A stretch of 64,000 bases of DNA from Astragalus membranaceus (lineage: Eukaryota > Streptophyta > Magnoliopsida > Fabales > Fabaceae): assembly GCA_039519185.1 (NCBI GenBank), contig CM076846.1:68102614-68166613 (forward strand), given 5' to 3'. The notes beneath the pieces were generated by a model that was not told the origin of the DNA, ran no database searches, and worked only from the letters and a program-made list of their open reading frames with translations. A program made the translations under genes and the position numbers. Below, piece after piece: positions 44,257-54,818 of this stretch; positions within the stretch are counted from its first letter, which is position 1, and each line of letters opens with the position of its first letter.

Positions 44257-45199
44257 TAATTTTGCCTCCTTTTTAATTGTGGTTAGGTCAATGCTGATAA
44301 ATTTTATGGATGCCATTTTCTTTTATTGCGCTATTAGAATGAGATGTGTTTTTTGACAGATTTAGAATGAGATGTTGTTTCTTTGTCAAAAAAAGAATGA
44401 GATGTTGTTTGCCAAAAAAAAAATGTATACGATTCTTGCTTCATATGTCCAGAAATCATGTGTACTTTAAATAGCAATCTCAATAGGTAAGTAATGCATT
44501 TTCTTTAGCGAATAATAGTTTCACATTAACTTCAAAGTTTTTTCACTCACAAGTATCATCGTTTGCTAGCTAGCTTTCTTATCACAAGTAAACGAGTTGC
44601 CAAATTTAAATCTGAAATCACAAGTATCATCGTTTGCTAGCTACAAATTGTATGGGTGCAAGATGTATGAAAAATTATAAATCCTTTGAGGACTTATGGG
44701 TCTAGCTAGCTTTCTTATCATATCTGTCATAGCTTTAATCACGATTTATGAGCCTTTTTATTGTGGTCGAATTGATTCGTCTATTTTTCTAAAGAACTTG
44801 TCCATATTGTTGAATTTTTATATTAAAAATGGTGGGGATTTAGCTTTAAACAGTATCTTTGTTGTTTAATACGGTAACTTTTTAAAAATACGTATGAAAG
44901 TGGCAACTTCGTTACCTACTTACTTACCTAAAAAATGTGAGTACCAACACCTAGATAACTTGTCAAAGTTTAAGAGCATATCTGTCTAAATTTTGCCAAC
45001 TCATTTAATAAGGGTCAGCTTTAAGAAATTGCATATTGACTCTAATTTTTATACTTAATTTTATTATGCCCAATTGCTTATCATCTCCACTAAATCCCCC
45101 TTTTCCTTCTCTCAGCTAAAATTCGTTCTCTCTTCTCTCTCTTCTCCACCGTCATCGCTCTCTCTTTCTTATCACAACACTCAACATAACTCCATTTCC
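44257..45199. other. AT-rich intergenic sequence
   Basis: No gene seen. CAAGTATCATCGTTTGCTAG occurs twice (about 44553 and 44621). 45090-45199 is a CT-rich stretch resembling a 5' leader for the short ORF at 45200. Confidence 0.5.
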
Positions 45200-45313
45200 A
45201 TGGCTTCTCATTCATTTCGCTCCTTCCTCATCACGATTCCTAAACCCCAAATTCAAGAGGTTTTCGTAACCCCCCAAATTCCGTTGCAAAAAAAAACCCG
45301 CATCCACGGGTAA
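45200..45313 (+). pseudogene. Short ORF start cut off by a MITE
   Basis: ATG at 45200 after a CT-rich leader gives MASHSFRSFLITIPKPQIQE and about 10 further residues, after which the frame enters repeat sequence at about 45292. The initiation context TTTCCATGGCTTC is good. The product is not recognised. It looks like the first exon of a gene truncated by the element at 45293-45956. Confidence 0.35.
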
Positions 45314-45466
45314 AACCCGCGATGGGCACAGGGGCGGGTCTCTTAATGGGTACCCACGGGCAAAATAAACGGGCAATAAAAATACCCATCAATAAATGGG
45401 GCGGGGCCGGGTAATGAGGTACCCGTGCCCGCGGGTACCGCGTAACATATATACCTAATTATCCTC

Positions 45467-45499
<33 letters not shown>

Positions 45500-45956
45500 A
45501 CTAGTTTAAAATAGAAACTCGTGGTTGTATAATCATAATATTTTGGATAATTAGTGAGTTTTTTTTTTTCCGATAAGCATAATTAGTGAGTTGTTATTTT
45601 CAAAGTTTCTATTATTATAAATAATTAATAAGACAAATGTCAAACTAAATACATAATTTTCTTATATAAATGAACAAAACAAATAGTGTTCAAAAGATTA
45701 ATTTTGTTTGGTCCAAAAACAAGATTAATTCCAAACAAAATTAATCTTGTATAGTATTTCAAATTTTATTATATAAAAAATTATTTTTATAACTTTAACA
45801 AGTATCTGTGGATACCCGTAGATACCTACGAAGAGATGATACTCATTTAATACCCGCTACGCAGGTACCCACACGGGTACGGGGCGGGCACAGGTCTCAT
45901 TTTTATCTCGCGTGGCGGGTAGCGGGGTACCCAGCCCCGCCCCATTTACACCCCTT
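45293..45956. mobile_element. hAT-like MITE, 5' end eroded
   Basis: Left part CACGGGTAAAACCCGCG, right part CCCCGCCCCATTTACACCCC: inverted GGGGCGGG-rich ends like those of hAT-1. The canonical left tip (TAGGGGTG) is missing and no target duplication is found. The interior is AT-rich with a TA/AC microsatellite (45466-45500). Confidence 0.6.
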
Positions 45957-46256
45957 TTCATCTCATGGACCGAACTCCCCATTGTTTCAGAACGCAAAAA
46001 CTGGGATGCTCAAGCATATCGTGAAACCTTCTTCTGTGAAATTACAAACAGATTCACTCAGTGTGATGGCATTTTTGGTGGAAGGGGTGACGACGGTTCG
46101 TGCTAAGAAAAACGTTGATTAAACTACTACTCCGTTGCTGACAAAAAAATTTTCTACTTCGCCGCCGGGAAAGGTAGCGGTCACCGCCTCTGCTTCGTGC
46201 CTTATTATGTACACAAAATCCAAACTCGCTCAACTCTTCAAAGCAACGAAGAAGAA
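45957..46256 (+). other. Short frames of unknown nature
   Basis: A 48-residue frame continues from the MITE (CTCATGGACCGAACTCCCC onward) to about 46106, and another to 46122. Neither is recognised. 46120-46256 could be the leader of the frame at 46257. Confidence 0.3.
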
Positions 46257-46620
46257 AAATGAATAACGAACACAAGATGCGCCTGGCATTCACAATCGCC
46301 ACTCTAGCAGTTGCCATCTCCATCTTCTTCACCGTACGATGATGTACGAGGCGGAAGCAGCGAGAGTCTTCTTCGAGTTCATGCTACTCACATTCCGAAC
46401 CGAAGCCACAGTTCACTGCAACTCCAGTTTCCCTCGCAAATCACGTTTTCTGTTGTCAACTATCATGTGTTCGATGAAATGCCTCTTAGAGATAGAGTGC
46501 CTGATTTGTTTGTGTCTGATGCTGCAGATTTTGATGATGATGAAGGTGGATTGGTAAGTTTTCCCTTATGTAAAATATTCATAGTTGGTAATCTCAAAAA
46601 AAAAAAAAAATATTCATAGT
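46257..46620 (+). pseudogene. Uncharacterised reading frame with a hydrophobic N-terminus
   Basis: ATG near 46259 gives MNNEHKMRLAFTIATLAVAI followed by SIFFTV, which looks like a signal peptide or anchor, then two stops. In another frame the sequence continues with YDDVRGGSSESLLRV, FSVVNYHVFDEMPLRDRVPD and an acidic DAADFDDDEGG, followed by a possible GTAAGT donor at 46554. Protein family not recognised. The frame break suggests decay, or a splice I could not place. Confidence 0.35.
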
Positions 46621-47498
46621 TGGTTCTCAATCATAAGATGTTGTATCCTTACAATCAATATCTCGTCAGATTATATTGCAAATTTTCTTAATTTAATTTT
46701 ACAAAAATTTCATAGATGATTATTTTTAAGATTGTTAGAAGTCTGATTGGCAGGAAGCTTTGTGTGCTATATATAATTAACTATGTATAACATTTCTAGA
46801 TACCACAGATTGATGACAAGACTATTACTATTTAATAGAATTGATAGATAGGTTCATTGAAGTTTAAGTGATGTTCATGATTGGCACTTAGGTTACAAGT
46901 AAATTCTAGACTTAAGTTAAAACATCTGAATGCACATTTAGTTTGACAATTTTTTTCTCTTCTAATTGCAAAAATACCACCTTGTTTTCACTGTTATCTG
47001 TCTTGAAAGATTTGTACATAAAATACAAGAACCGTGAAACAACTTTTTTGAGTGTTTCTTGTCCAAATATTTGAAAACAGAAAACAAAGTGAATGCAAGG
47101 GTTATTTTGGTTCTTAAAAATAAATGCAGGAAATGAAAAACAAATTCTGTTGTGAAATTAAATAGCCCCCTAGTTTTTGTGTCAGCACCCTCTACCATTG
47201 CATTCGCACTGTCTTTTTTTACTGCCCAAAACTGCATTTCATTCTATTTTATGGGAAATTAACCAGTGTAGTTTTTAATTAGAGTCATAGCAAAGAAGGG
47301 TTCCTTTGTCTTAGAACTTCAGATTTATATCTTATCAAAAATTGTCATAGCAAGGAAGGGTTCCTCTGTCTCCGGATGTAGTTCATTCTGCCCCTTCATC
47401 ATGGTTAAACTTTTCTAGAGTATTGGCTCAAGTGTTACTGCTATTTTATTATAAATGTATCAGTATACTTGAATCTGTTTTGCAATTGGGTCTGAAAT
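46621..47498. other. AT-rich spacer or intron
   Basis: Nothing coding recognised. AAGGGTTCCTTTGTC and AAGGGTTCCTCTGTC (47294 and 47354) are a short direct repeat. Confidence 0.5.
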
Positions 47499-47711
47499 TT
47501 GTTTAATGATAATCATTGTCCCTGGAAAACTAAATGCCTGTCTCTACAAGTGTTATCTAAGCTAGGCCCAAGCTTGAACAATGAAGTTGCTCTTGAAGTT
47601 TTAGAATTTGGTCTTCATGATAATGCTGAAGAAGTCAGAACTGAAGCAGCTATTTCTATACCAGTGATGGTTTTGTGGTCTGGTCATGATGTATTATCTA
47701 CTATCTTTTAA
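47499..47711 (+). pseudogene. ATR: ATR-kinase-like HEAT-repeat exon
   Basis: The frame contains WKTKCLSLQVLSKLGPSLNN, LEFGLHDNAEEVRTEAAISI and VMVLWSGHDVLSTIF. The pattern KCLS-x-x-KLG, a helix pair ending EEV..EAAIS+P, then VL+SG..L..+F corresponds to a segment in the N-terminal helical-repeat region of plant ATR (the PI3K-like checkpoint kinase). It stops at TAA 47709. No neighbouring ATR exons or kinase domain are in the window, so this is an isolated gene fragment. Assignment rests on my memory of the plant family, not on a search. Confidence 0.5.
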
Positions 47712-47763
47712 AAGATGGAGTAAGAAAACCGTGTGGATGCTTTTGCATACTGGTTTCAATCTA

Positions 47764-47912
47764 TGAAGCACCGACACGGACACCGGACACGGACATGGAC
47801 ACCTAGACACCGGTTTTATTTTTATTTAAAAATACAAGTAATTGAAGAGTCGGTGTCGGTGTCCGACACGACACCCGGACATGGCATTCGGAAGAGGTGT
47901 CCGTGCTTCAGA
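47764..47912. mobile_element. Small MITE-like inverted repeat
   Basis: GAAGCACCGACACGGACACC at the left, GGTGTCCGTGCTTC at the right, with GACACC-rich subterminal repeats. About 149 bp. No clear target duplication. Confidence 0.6.
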
Positions 47913-48589
47913 AACTCAATAACATGTGGTCAGAGTTGTCATTTGGTTAGTTTGAATATAGGTTTATGATGCACACTTGTAGTTTCTCATGAAATTGTAT
48001 CTTTGATGCATTGAAACATTTTGATTTATTGAAGAAAACATGCCTTGTATTTTTTTTTGACTTTAAGTGTAGATGAACTTGCTTGCCAATGTTACTGTGG
48101 CTGTCAATGTGACTGATACTGGCAAATCATTGCAACAAAAAAGTTGTTTTAGTGCTTTCTTATTTTATCCAGTATCTTTTTTACAGCTAACTGATAACTC
48201 AATGGTTTTGGTAAAGGAACATTATCTGTTTAAACAGCTTCTGCAAAATGATTATCAGCTGTACATTGAACTATGTAAGCCCTTTTTATTTTTGAAAAAA
48301 TATAAGCTCTCTTCAATTTATAGTAAGCTTCCAAAATAACAAACCAAATGCCATGCACCATAATCAGAACAAGTTTAGAAAACCAAAATCAGAAATTCTT
48401 CAAAAATGTAGCATGTTTCAAGAAACGGTTGTCAGCCAAATTAATGCCATTAACCAGAATAAGAAACTTTGTTTGGGGAGAATGCTCAAATCCTAAAAAC
48501 TAAATTAGACTATCAATTGCAGCAGGTGCTCATTACATAAATAATAAAAAGCAAAATACTAAGTCAATGTTAAAATTTTGAAAATTTTA
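47913..48589. other. AT-rich spacer
   Basis: An open frame at 48073-48339 begins MNLLANVTVAVNVTDTG, which has weak likeness to another part of plant ATR, not enough to call. Otherwise nothing recognised. Confidence 0.4.
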
Positions 48590-48621
48590 TGCATCTTTAT
48601 TATGCCTTGCTCCATCCATTC

Positions 48622-48722
48622 ATTCCATGCCACGAGCTCGCTTCAAAATCTCTTGAATTAGTTCGTTGTGAGAATCCATTATCAAATCTAATGCAATCTT
48701 TAGTCTTGAACCAACATCAACC
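48622..48722 (-). pseudogene. Candidate terminal exon of an unknown minus-strand gene
   Basis: On the minus strand a good acceptor (TTATTTTATAG, ending at about 48723) is followed by VDVGSRLKIALDLIMDSHNE and about 13 residues ending RARGME and a stop. The composition is protein-like, but the family is not recognised and no upstream exon is visible; hAT-2 inserted just upstream. Confidence 0.3.
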
Positions 48723-48855
48723 TATAAAATAACACTCAATAGTCATTGCGAAATTCACACATAATATAATTTGAAAGCCAAGAATTTAAAATAATAATAA
48801 TCATCAAAAAATTCTTCTGATGTTAGATTCAATGTCCGTTTAGTTTTAAACATCA

Positions 48856-48863
48856 CAGACAAC
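48856..48863. repeat. 8-bp target duplication of hAT-2, left copy
   Basis: CAGACAAC, identical at 53780-53787. Confidence 0.95.
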
Positions 48864-49857
48864 TAGGGGTGTGCAAAATAAATGGGCCACCACACCATTT
48901 CAGTAAACTGAACCCAACCAAATAAAAAAAGTCCAGTCCAATTAAATGGTTCATGGACCACTCCAAATTATTAAAAACGGCCCACCTACCCGAAATTAAT
49001 TAGGATACCCGATCCAAACTGAATCCTAGACCTAGCCTCCGCCCTCCGTGTAAACACTTCCTCTTCTTCTTCTCCAAATCACGCATTCTTCTTCTTCTTC
49101 AGGTGTCTGATTCTTCTTCTCCAAATCGCACGAACCATTGAACCTAGCCCCCAAATCGCGCATCAGGTCTGATTCTTCTTCTTCAAACCTTGCTTCAACT
49201 CGGATTTCGCGTTTTGATGCTCATGTCTCTTCTCCTTTCAGTGTTATTCATCTTGTTTCAACACGGATTTCACGTTTTGATGTTTGTTGGTGTTATTCCT
49301 TTCAGTTCTTGCCTTTGAATAACCAAAGTCACAGAAGAAAATCATCTTCTCAAACAAAGAATCAACAAGGAAAAAGAAAAGTCAAGGTAAGGTTATTATT
49401 ACTGTTGCTACTTAGCTTAATAGGTGAAGCGTTGAAGTTTCTTGTTGCTAAGTGCTTTGTATTAATCTCTCTTAGAATATTTTTGGTGGGTGGGTGGTGG
49501 GTTCTGTTCGACCATTAATTGTTTTTATTTGAGGTATTATTTTGATATTTTGACACACAAATTGATGCATAATTGAAAGCTAAATAATTGGTTAGTAGGA
49601 TTGTAATATGTTCGGTCTTCAAACAAGCCTGGTAAGAGCTGTAACTAGATTTGGATTCATCTCAAAGTTGAGAATGTTCATTGAAATTGTTCTTGAATAC
49701 TTTAGGTGTGAAACTGTTTTGATTTGTAATTATGTGTGGAACTGTTTTTGATTTGTAATTATGTGTGAAACTGTTTTTGATTTAGTTGCTTATGTTTTAG
49801 TGAGTACTAATTCAGATTTTCTTGAAGTGTGTAGATCTGTTTTTGTCATTTGGTAAT

Positions 49858-51852
49858 ATGGATCCTCATGATGGCTCCGAGACAGCAGAGCATTTGGTTT
49901 CTACTCCTGCACCTTCTGTCACAAACACTGCCAATATGTTGCCGTCTAAGCGTAAAAACCGTTCGGAAGCTTGGGATCACTTCACTGCAGAGGAAGGCCC
50001 ATCTAAGTCAGCAAAGTGCAACTACTGTGGTAGTATGATAAAGTTCAACAACGGAACAAGTGCAATGCGAGCGCATTTGCCAAGATGTAAGGAGAATCCG
50101 CAGAATATTAGGAGACATGAATCGATTTCATGCTCAATGCAAGATATTGAAAGAGTCGTTAGTTCTTCGCCTTCGATTTCAAAATTTGACCAAGATGTGA
50201 GTCGGAGTGACTTGGTAAAGATGTTCATTACAACGGAGCTTCCATTTATACTAGTGGAACATCCATATGTGCACAAGTTCATTAATGGCCTACAACCGAG
50301 ATTTAGCATCCCATCACGCACCACACTGGCGCGTGATATTTTGAGGCATTGGGACACGGAGAAAACAAAGTTGAAGAATACATTGTCACAGCATTGTCGT
50401 CGCGTTTGTCTCACCACCGACACTTGGACTTCCAACCAAAATTTTAATTACATGTGTCTCACAGCACATTTTGTCGATAACAACTGGAAGTTGCAGAAGA
50501 GGATTGTGGATTTTCTTAAAGTTTCTGATTACACGGGTGAAGTTATGGCGAAGACGATTGAGCAGTGTCTAAATGCTTGGGGGCTTTCTCGTGTGCTTAG
50601 TGTCACCGTCGACAATGCCTCCTCAAATGACGTTGGAGTTCAACATCTCAAAAGCTGGCTTCTATCTCGTAATGGCCTCATTTTGAAAGGAGCGAGCATT
50701 CATGTACGCTGTTGTGCCCACATCCTAAACTTGATAGTGAGGGAAGGAATGAAAGACGTCAATGTGTCTATCTCTAGAGTTCGCGGAGCTGTGAGGTACA
50801 TCAGACGCTCTCCTTCGAGGTTTGCGAGATTCAAAAGATGCATTGATGATAATATCGAGTATAAAGGTTATGTTTCACTGGATTCTGAAACGCGATGGAA
50901 TTCGACATACATAATGTTGGATGCCGCATTAAAACATAAACAAACCTTTACTGAGCTTTATTTTAGAGACCAGAGGTATGTTACTGAATTGACTAAGGAC
51001 ACAGGTATGATTTCAAGTGAAGATTGGGATCATGTTCAATTCCTTCTTCCATTTTTAAAAATTTTCTATAATGCTACACTGCGCATTTCTGGTACTTCAT
51101 ATTTGACCAGCAACCTTTACATGTATGAAGTTTTTGGTATTGGAAAAGAAATTACAATAATGTGTAATTCTGTTGATGAAAAGGCAAGGTCAATGGCTAC
51201 AAGGATGAAGGCAAAATATGATAAGTATTGGGGAACTCCTGACAGGCTTAACATGTTGTTGTTGATTGCTCTTGTACTCGATCCTCGACGTAAATTGAAG
51301 TTTGTGGAATGGATGTCTTGTAAGATTTATAGTAGTGCTGACGCGGCTTCTTTAAAAAACAAATTAGAGTTGCATTTGAAATCTATTTATGAGGAATATT
51401 CTGGTGTGACCATGTCTGCTTTAAGTAATCATGTCAATCAGCCGGGTGCTACTGAAGAAGTTGATGCGTATGACTGTTCTGAATTTTATGACACAAATGG
51501 GTGCACCACAACAGAGTATGAATTCACGAAGTATTTTAAAGAAGACTTAGAAAAGCGTAGCCTAGATTTTGATTTGCTAGATTGGTGGAAGGTAAACTCG
51601 AGCCGATTCCCAATTCTTGGTAAAATTGCAAGAGAGGTATTAGCTATACCTATTTCCACCGTTGCCTCTGAAGCTGCTTTTAGCACCGGGGGAAGAGTCC
51701 TTGATGACTATCGTAGTTCTTTAACCCCTACAATGGTTGAAGCACTTATTTGCAGCCAAGATTGGCTCAAAGGAGCATCCTCAACATTTCTTACTAATGA
51801 GGATCTTGATGAGCTTGTGCGAATTGAACGAGGTAAAGTACAAAAGATGTAG
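49858..51852 (+). CDS. hAT-2 transposase (664 aa)
   Basis: Start chosen at MDPHDGSETAEH (49858); an in-frame ATG at 49822 would add 12 residues. A BED zinc finger has Cys54, Cys57, His73 and Cys77 (CNYCGSMIKFNNGTSAMRAH). The catalytic region includes TDTWTSNQNFNYMCLTAHF, SVTVDNASSNDVGVQHLKSW, RCCAHILNLIVREGM and DSETRWNSTYIMLDAALKH. It is followed by the DUF4413-like MATRMKAKYDKYWG...LVLDPRRKLKFVEW and the C-terminal dimerisation domain DFDLLDWWKVNSSRFPIL...AIPISTVASEAAFSTGG. Length and order are normal for plant hAT (Ac/RICESLEEPER-like) transposases, and no stop or frameshift is present. It cuts and pastes the element, acting in the nucleus. Whether it is expressed is unknown. Confidence 0.93.
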   Translation: MDPHDGSETAEHLVSTPAPSVTNTANMLPSKRKNRSEAWDHFTAEEGPSKSAKCNYCGSMIKFNNGTSAMRAHLPRCKENPQNIRRHESISCSMQDIERVVSSSPSISKFDQDVSRSDLVKMFITTELPFILVEHPYVHKFINGLQPRFSIPSRTTLARDILRHWDTEKTKLKNTLSQHCRRVCLTTDTWTSNQNFNYMCLTAHFVDNNWKLQKRIVDFLKVSDYTGEVMAKTIEQCLNAWGLSRVLSVTVDNASSNDVGVQHLKSWLLSRNGLILKGASIHVRCCAHILNLIVREGMKDVNVSISRVRGAVRYIRRSPSRFARFKRCIDDNIEYKGYVSLDSETRWNSTYIMLDAALKHKQTFTELYFRDQRYVTELTKDTGMISSEDWDHVQFLLPFLKIFYNATLRISGTSYLTSNLYMYEVFGIGKEITIMCNSVDEKARSMATRMKAKYDKYWGTPDRLNMLLLIALVLDPRRKLKFVEWMSCKIYSSADAASLKNKLELHLKSIYEEYSGVTMSALSNHVNQPGATEEVDAYDCSEFYDTNGCTTTEYEFTKYFKEDLEKRSLDFDLLDWWKVNSSRFPILGKIAREVLAIPISTVASEAAFSTGGRVLDDYRSSLTPTMVEALICSQDWLKGASSTFLTNEDLDELVRIERGKVQKM

Positions 51853-53076
51853 TTAATAAAATCATGGCTACGCTTGAATAGTTAATAATATCTGTTATAA
51901 AATCATGTAGTAAAATCATGACAGAAACAGAGGTGAAACAGATTGCATTTTATATGTTCTTCTTTCAGTCAAATTGCTTGTGAGTGAAACAGATTGCATT
52001 TTATATGTTCTTCCAGATTGCTTGTGAGTGTGTTTCTGCTTACCTACTGAATAATAATATTGAACTTTCTGTTGGTCATTCTGAAATCCCTTATAAAAAC
52101 AGATTGCCTTATTTCCTGAATGTTAATCCCTTTCCTGGAAATAACATTCACTTGCCGATTGCATTTTATATTGAATAATAATATTGAACCATTTGAGTTA
52201 TGTTAATGCTACTGCTTACCTACTGCTGCTGCCAGGAACTAGTAAGTTTGACACCATTTGATTTTATATTGACTTATTTAAGTATGTTATATTGGTCCTC
52301 AACATTTCTTTGTTTTGTAGAAGTATTTGCTGCGCAAGATGTCGGTAGCTCTTCGGTTGCACTTGAGGATGATTGATGGCATTAGTTAGAAGACCAAGAA
52401 GCACTTGAACGAGGTAAACATTCATCCTCAAGTGTCTACAGATCCATTTAATAGTAACTTCTGAGATGTTGTTTGTAGAGCATCACAGTGTGCAATTTTG
52501 TTAGAGTTAAGATCCTCTCAAGTTTCTTAAAAGAAAAAGGAAAATTTTCTCACTGATATGTTTATTGAGATGTTGATTGATACATTTAACTGTTCTATCG
52601 TAATCATAACTATTTACTCACTGATATCTTAACTTAACTATGAATAAAAATGTAGTTTTAAAATTCAGCTGTGCAAGTGTCAGTTAATTGAATTGAATTG
52701 ATCAATGGGGTGGGGGTAGTGTTGTTGGGTAGAGGGCCTACTTGCTGCAAATTTATGAATCCCTACTATTTGTATTGAGAGTAATATGCAAACTATAGTC
52801 CTATGTATTGGGTTTGAGTGATATGCAAACTATAGTACAGTAGATGAGAACTGATTGGGTTTGAGTGATTCACTGGTTTGTAGAAGAATTGAATGTAAAC
52901 AATTAAATATAGTCCTATGTATTGTTAGGTAAATTAAAGTCTGGTTGTGGAAACAGTGGCTGGCCATTTTATGATGACACTGCACATTTTGTTTTAATTA
53001 TTCTAGATTTCAACCTGATTTCAATTACTGCAGTTTCAGTTTCTGGTGTTCAGGATTTGATAATATGGATGGTCAT
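51853..53076 (+). other. hAT-2 3' region
   Basis: AT-rich. A short frame VFAAQDVGSSSVALEDD near 52322-52370 follows a TTTTGTAG acceptor and may be a last transposase exon. Duplicated GAAACAGATTGCATTTTATATG at 51938 and 51985. Otherwise nothing. Confidence 0.45.
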
Positions 53077-53256
53077 GATGTCAAAGATCCTTCCACAATG
53101 GAAAGTGTTCCAGCTGATGGTAAAACAGTGAAGTAATGTTTGGAGGGAATACACTGATGAGGGGATATCTTAGAGATTCGAAAGCAACAAGGGAAGCTTT
53201 CAAAGGCGGTTGGTTTCATAGTGGGGATCTAGCAGTGAAACACAGTGATGGTTATA
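53077..53256 (+). pseudogene. Captured exon of an acyl-activating enzyme (AMP-binding family) inside hAT-2
   Basis: The frame reads DVKDPSTMESVPADGKTVK, then after a small deletion/frameshift VMFGGNTLMRGYLRDSKATR and EAFKGGWFHSGDLAVKHSDG. This is the region containing the conserved GWFHSGDLA motif (A8-type hinge region) of plant acyl-CoA synthetase / acyl-activating enzymes, which ligate carboxylates to CoA via an acyl-adenylate. A splice-acceptor-like GTGTTCAG precedes it at about 53053. It lies within the transposon boundaries, 3' of the transposase and in the same orientation, so it was probably picked up by the element. Only about 60 codons remain; it is not functional alone. Confidence 0.8.
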
Positions 53257-53474
53257 TGAATGTTGTTTTATATGTTTTGGACAGATTGTTTTATATATGA
53301 TAGTACAGTGATGAGTGTGTTTCTGCAAAGTGATTCTGTTTTATATGTATGTTTTGGACAGATTGTTAAACTTCCTCAATTTGTTCTGGGTCATGCACAG
53401 ATTGTTGAACTTCCTCAATTTTATTTGGTTATAGTTTTATCTCAAAAAAACAGTATATTTTCAATTATGGGAAA

Positions 53475-53700
53475 AACTAGTTTTAGCAAAAAACTGGTTC
53501 AGTGAAGATAAATGTGGTTTTCAAATGATTTTGATCAAAAAACTGGTTTTAAAAAAAATCAGTAATTATGGAAAACCGGTTCAGGAAATAAAATCCGGTT
53601 TTCAAATGGTTATGAGAGAAAACTGGTTTTAAAACAGAAACCGGTTCTAAACCGGTTTGAAACTGAACCGGAACCGGTTTTTAGGAAAAACCGGATTTTA
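53475..53700. repeat. hAT-2 right subterminal repeats (AACCGGTT family)
   Basis: At least ten variants of AAAACTGGTTTT / AAACCGGTTT occur within about 230 bp of the right end. Such short repeats are where hAT transposases bind in characterised elements; the left end has fewer, so binding sites would be asymmetric. Confidence 0.7.
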
Positions 53701-53787
53701 GCAAAAATGGTTTTGCAAACCAAACCACACCACATATGTGGTTCAGTTTGGTGCAGTTCTTGCACCATGCACAGCCCTACAGACAAC

Positions 53788-54818
53788 CATCGACATATGA
53801 CACATAACATTAAATAATAAAATATAGATTTATCAAACAATATAAGCGGAGGCAGTGTCTACAGTCAGTTTCTGCTTCCTTCTTCTGTCTTCTCGCGGGA
53901 AATCCTACGTGGAGGCTGTCTTCTCTTCCTTTCCTTCATCATGGTTGAGCGCCAATCTACATGGACACTGTCTTGCCTTCCATTCACTTCTCATGGTGCT
54001 TATTTGGATGGATTTTAGTGGCTTTTGTCAGTGCCATGTTGGTAATAGCTTCCATCCATCCATTCTTCTCTGATCTTAACCACACGTCCACCCTTTAATG
54101 AACCATTACTCCATCTGTCTCACATCTTTAATGAACCAATCCGTGGCTGCTTCGCACATGGTCCCTTTCCTTTTCCAACGTTTCAAATGATTGTTTTGAA
54201 TATGAAATCTTCTTCCTTTTACGGTTTCCTTTCCATTTGCCTGCGAAATCTTACATGGACAATCATCTTTGCTTGGTTTCCTTCTTTACAATTTACAATG
54301 CGCGCCAATCTACATGACAGCTTACTGGATGGCAGAACTTGCATCTTCTTTCCATACTAACTCTCTTTCATGGTGCTACGTGCAGCTTCTTTCATGGTGT
54401 TCTTTTGATTTTTTGCAGCACGTGTAGCAACAACCATGACTTCATTTATTGCACCATTACTCTCTATCCTTCACACACTCTCTGTTCTTCTGCTTCTCTT
54501 CTACCTAATCTATCTCTTTCTCATCCTTCACGCTTGCTTCTTACATTCACTCAGTTCTTCTTCCCTTCTATTGGCTTAATTTAAACTCTCCCCAATCCCT
54601 GAATCCATGGCACATGCTTCCTTTCGTTTTCCAACAATTCTACTGATTGTTTTAGGTATGAAATCTTCATTGCCTTAACTCTTCCCTTCACAGTGTATCC
54701 AACCTTTGCTTGCTTCTTTTCTATTTAAATTCGTTCTACAACCCCTTTTCCACAACATTCACCATTACTTACCTTTGATTTCCTTTGCTTGGCATTTCCT
54801 TCTTTCTTTTCTCTCACA
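53788..54818 (+). promoter_or_regulatory. Upstream region of the first B3-like gene, duplicated
   Basis: Pyrimidine-rich. Two diverged copies of an about 350-450-bp block: GCGCCAATCTACATGGACAC... (53950) against GCGCCAATCTACATGACAGC (54301), and CTTTCCTTTTCCAACG...TGAAATCTTC (54167) against TCCTTTCGTTTTCCAAC...TGAAATCTTC (54619). No coding frame. No clear TATA box was fixed. Confidence 0.45.

Larger units (their letters stand above)
48864..53779 (+). mobile_element. hAT-2: complete hAT transposon (4916 bp)
   Basis: Terminal inverted repeats TAGGGGTGTGCA and TAGGGCTGTGCA (11 of 12) with a perfect 8-bp target duplication. It contains a 5' leader with CT-rich sequence (49030-49150), an open transposase frame (49858-51852), a 1.9 kb 3' region with an apparent captured host exon (53077-53256), and a right subterminal region packed with AACCGGTTT-type repeats (53475-53700). 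By structure it is the best-preserved DNA transposon in the window. Confidence 0.95.

Noticed and set aside
48073..48339. Second ATR exon
   Set aside because: Similarity limited to a few residues (TVAVNVT); not above chance by eye.
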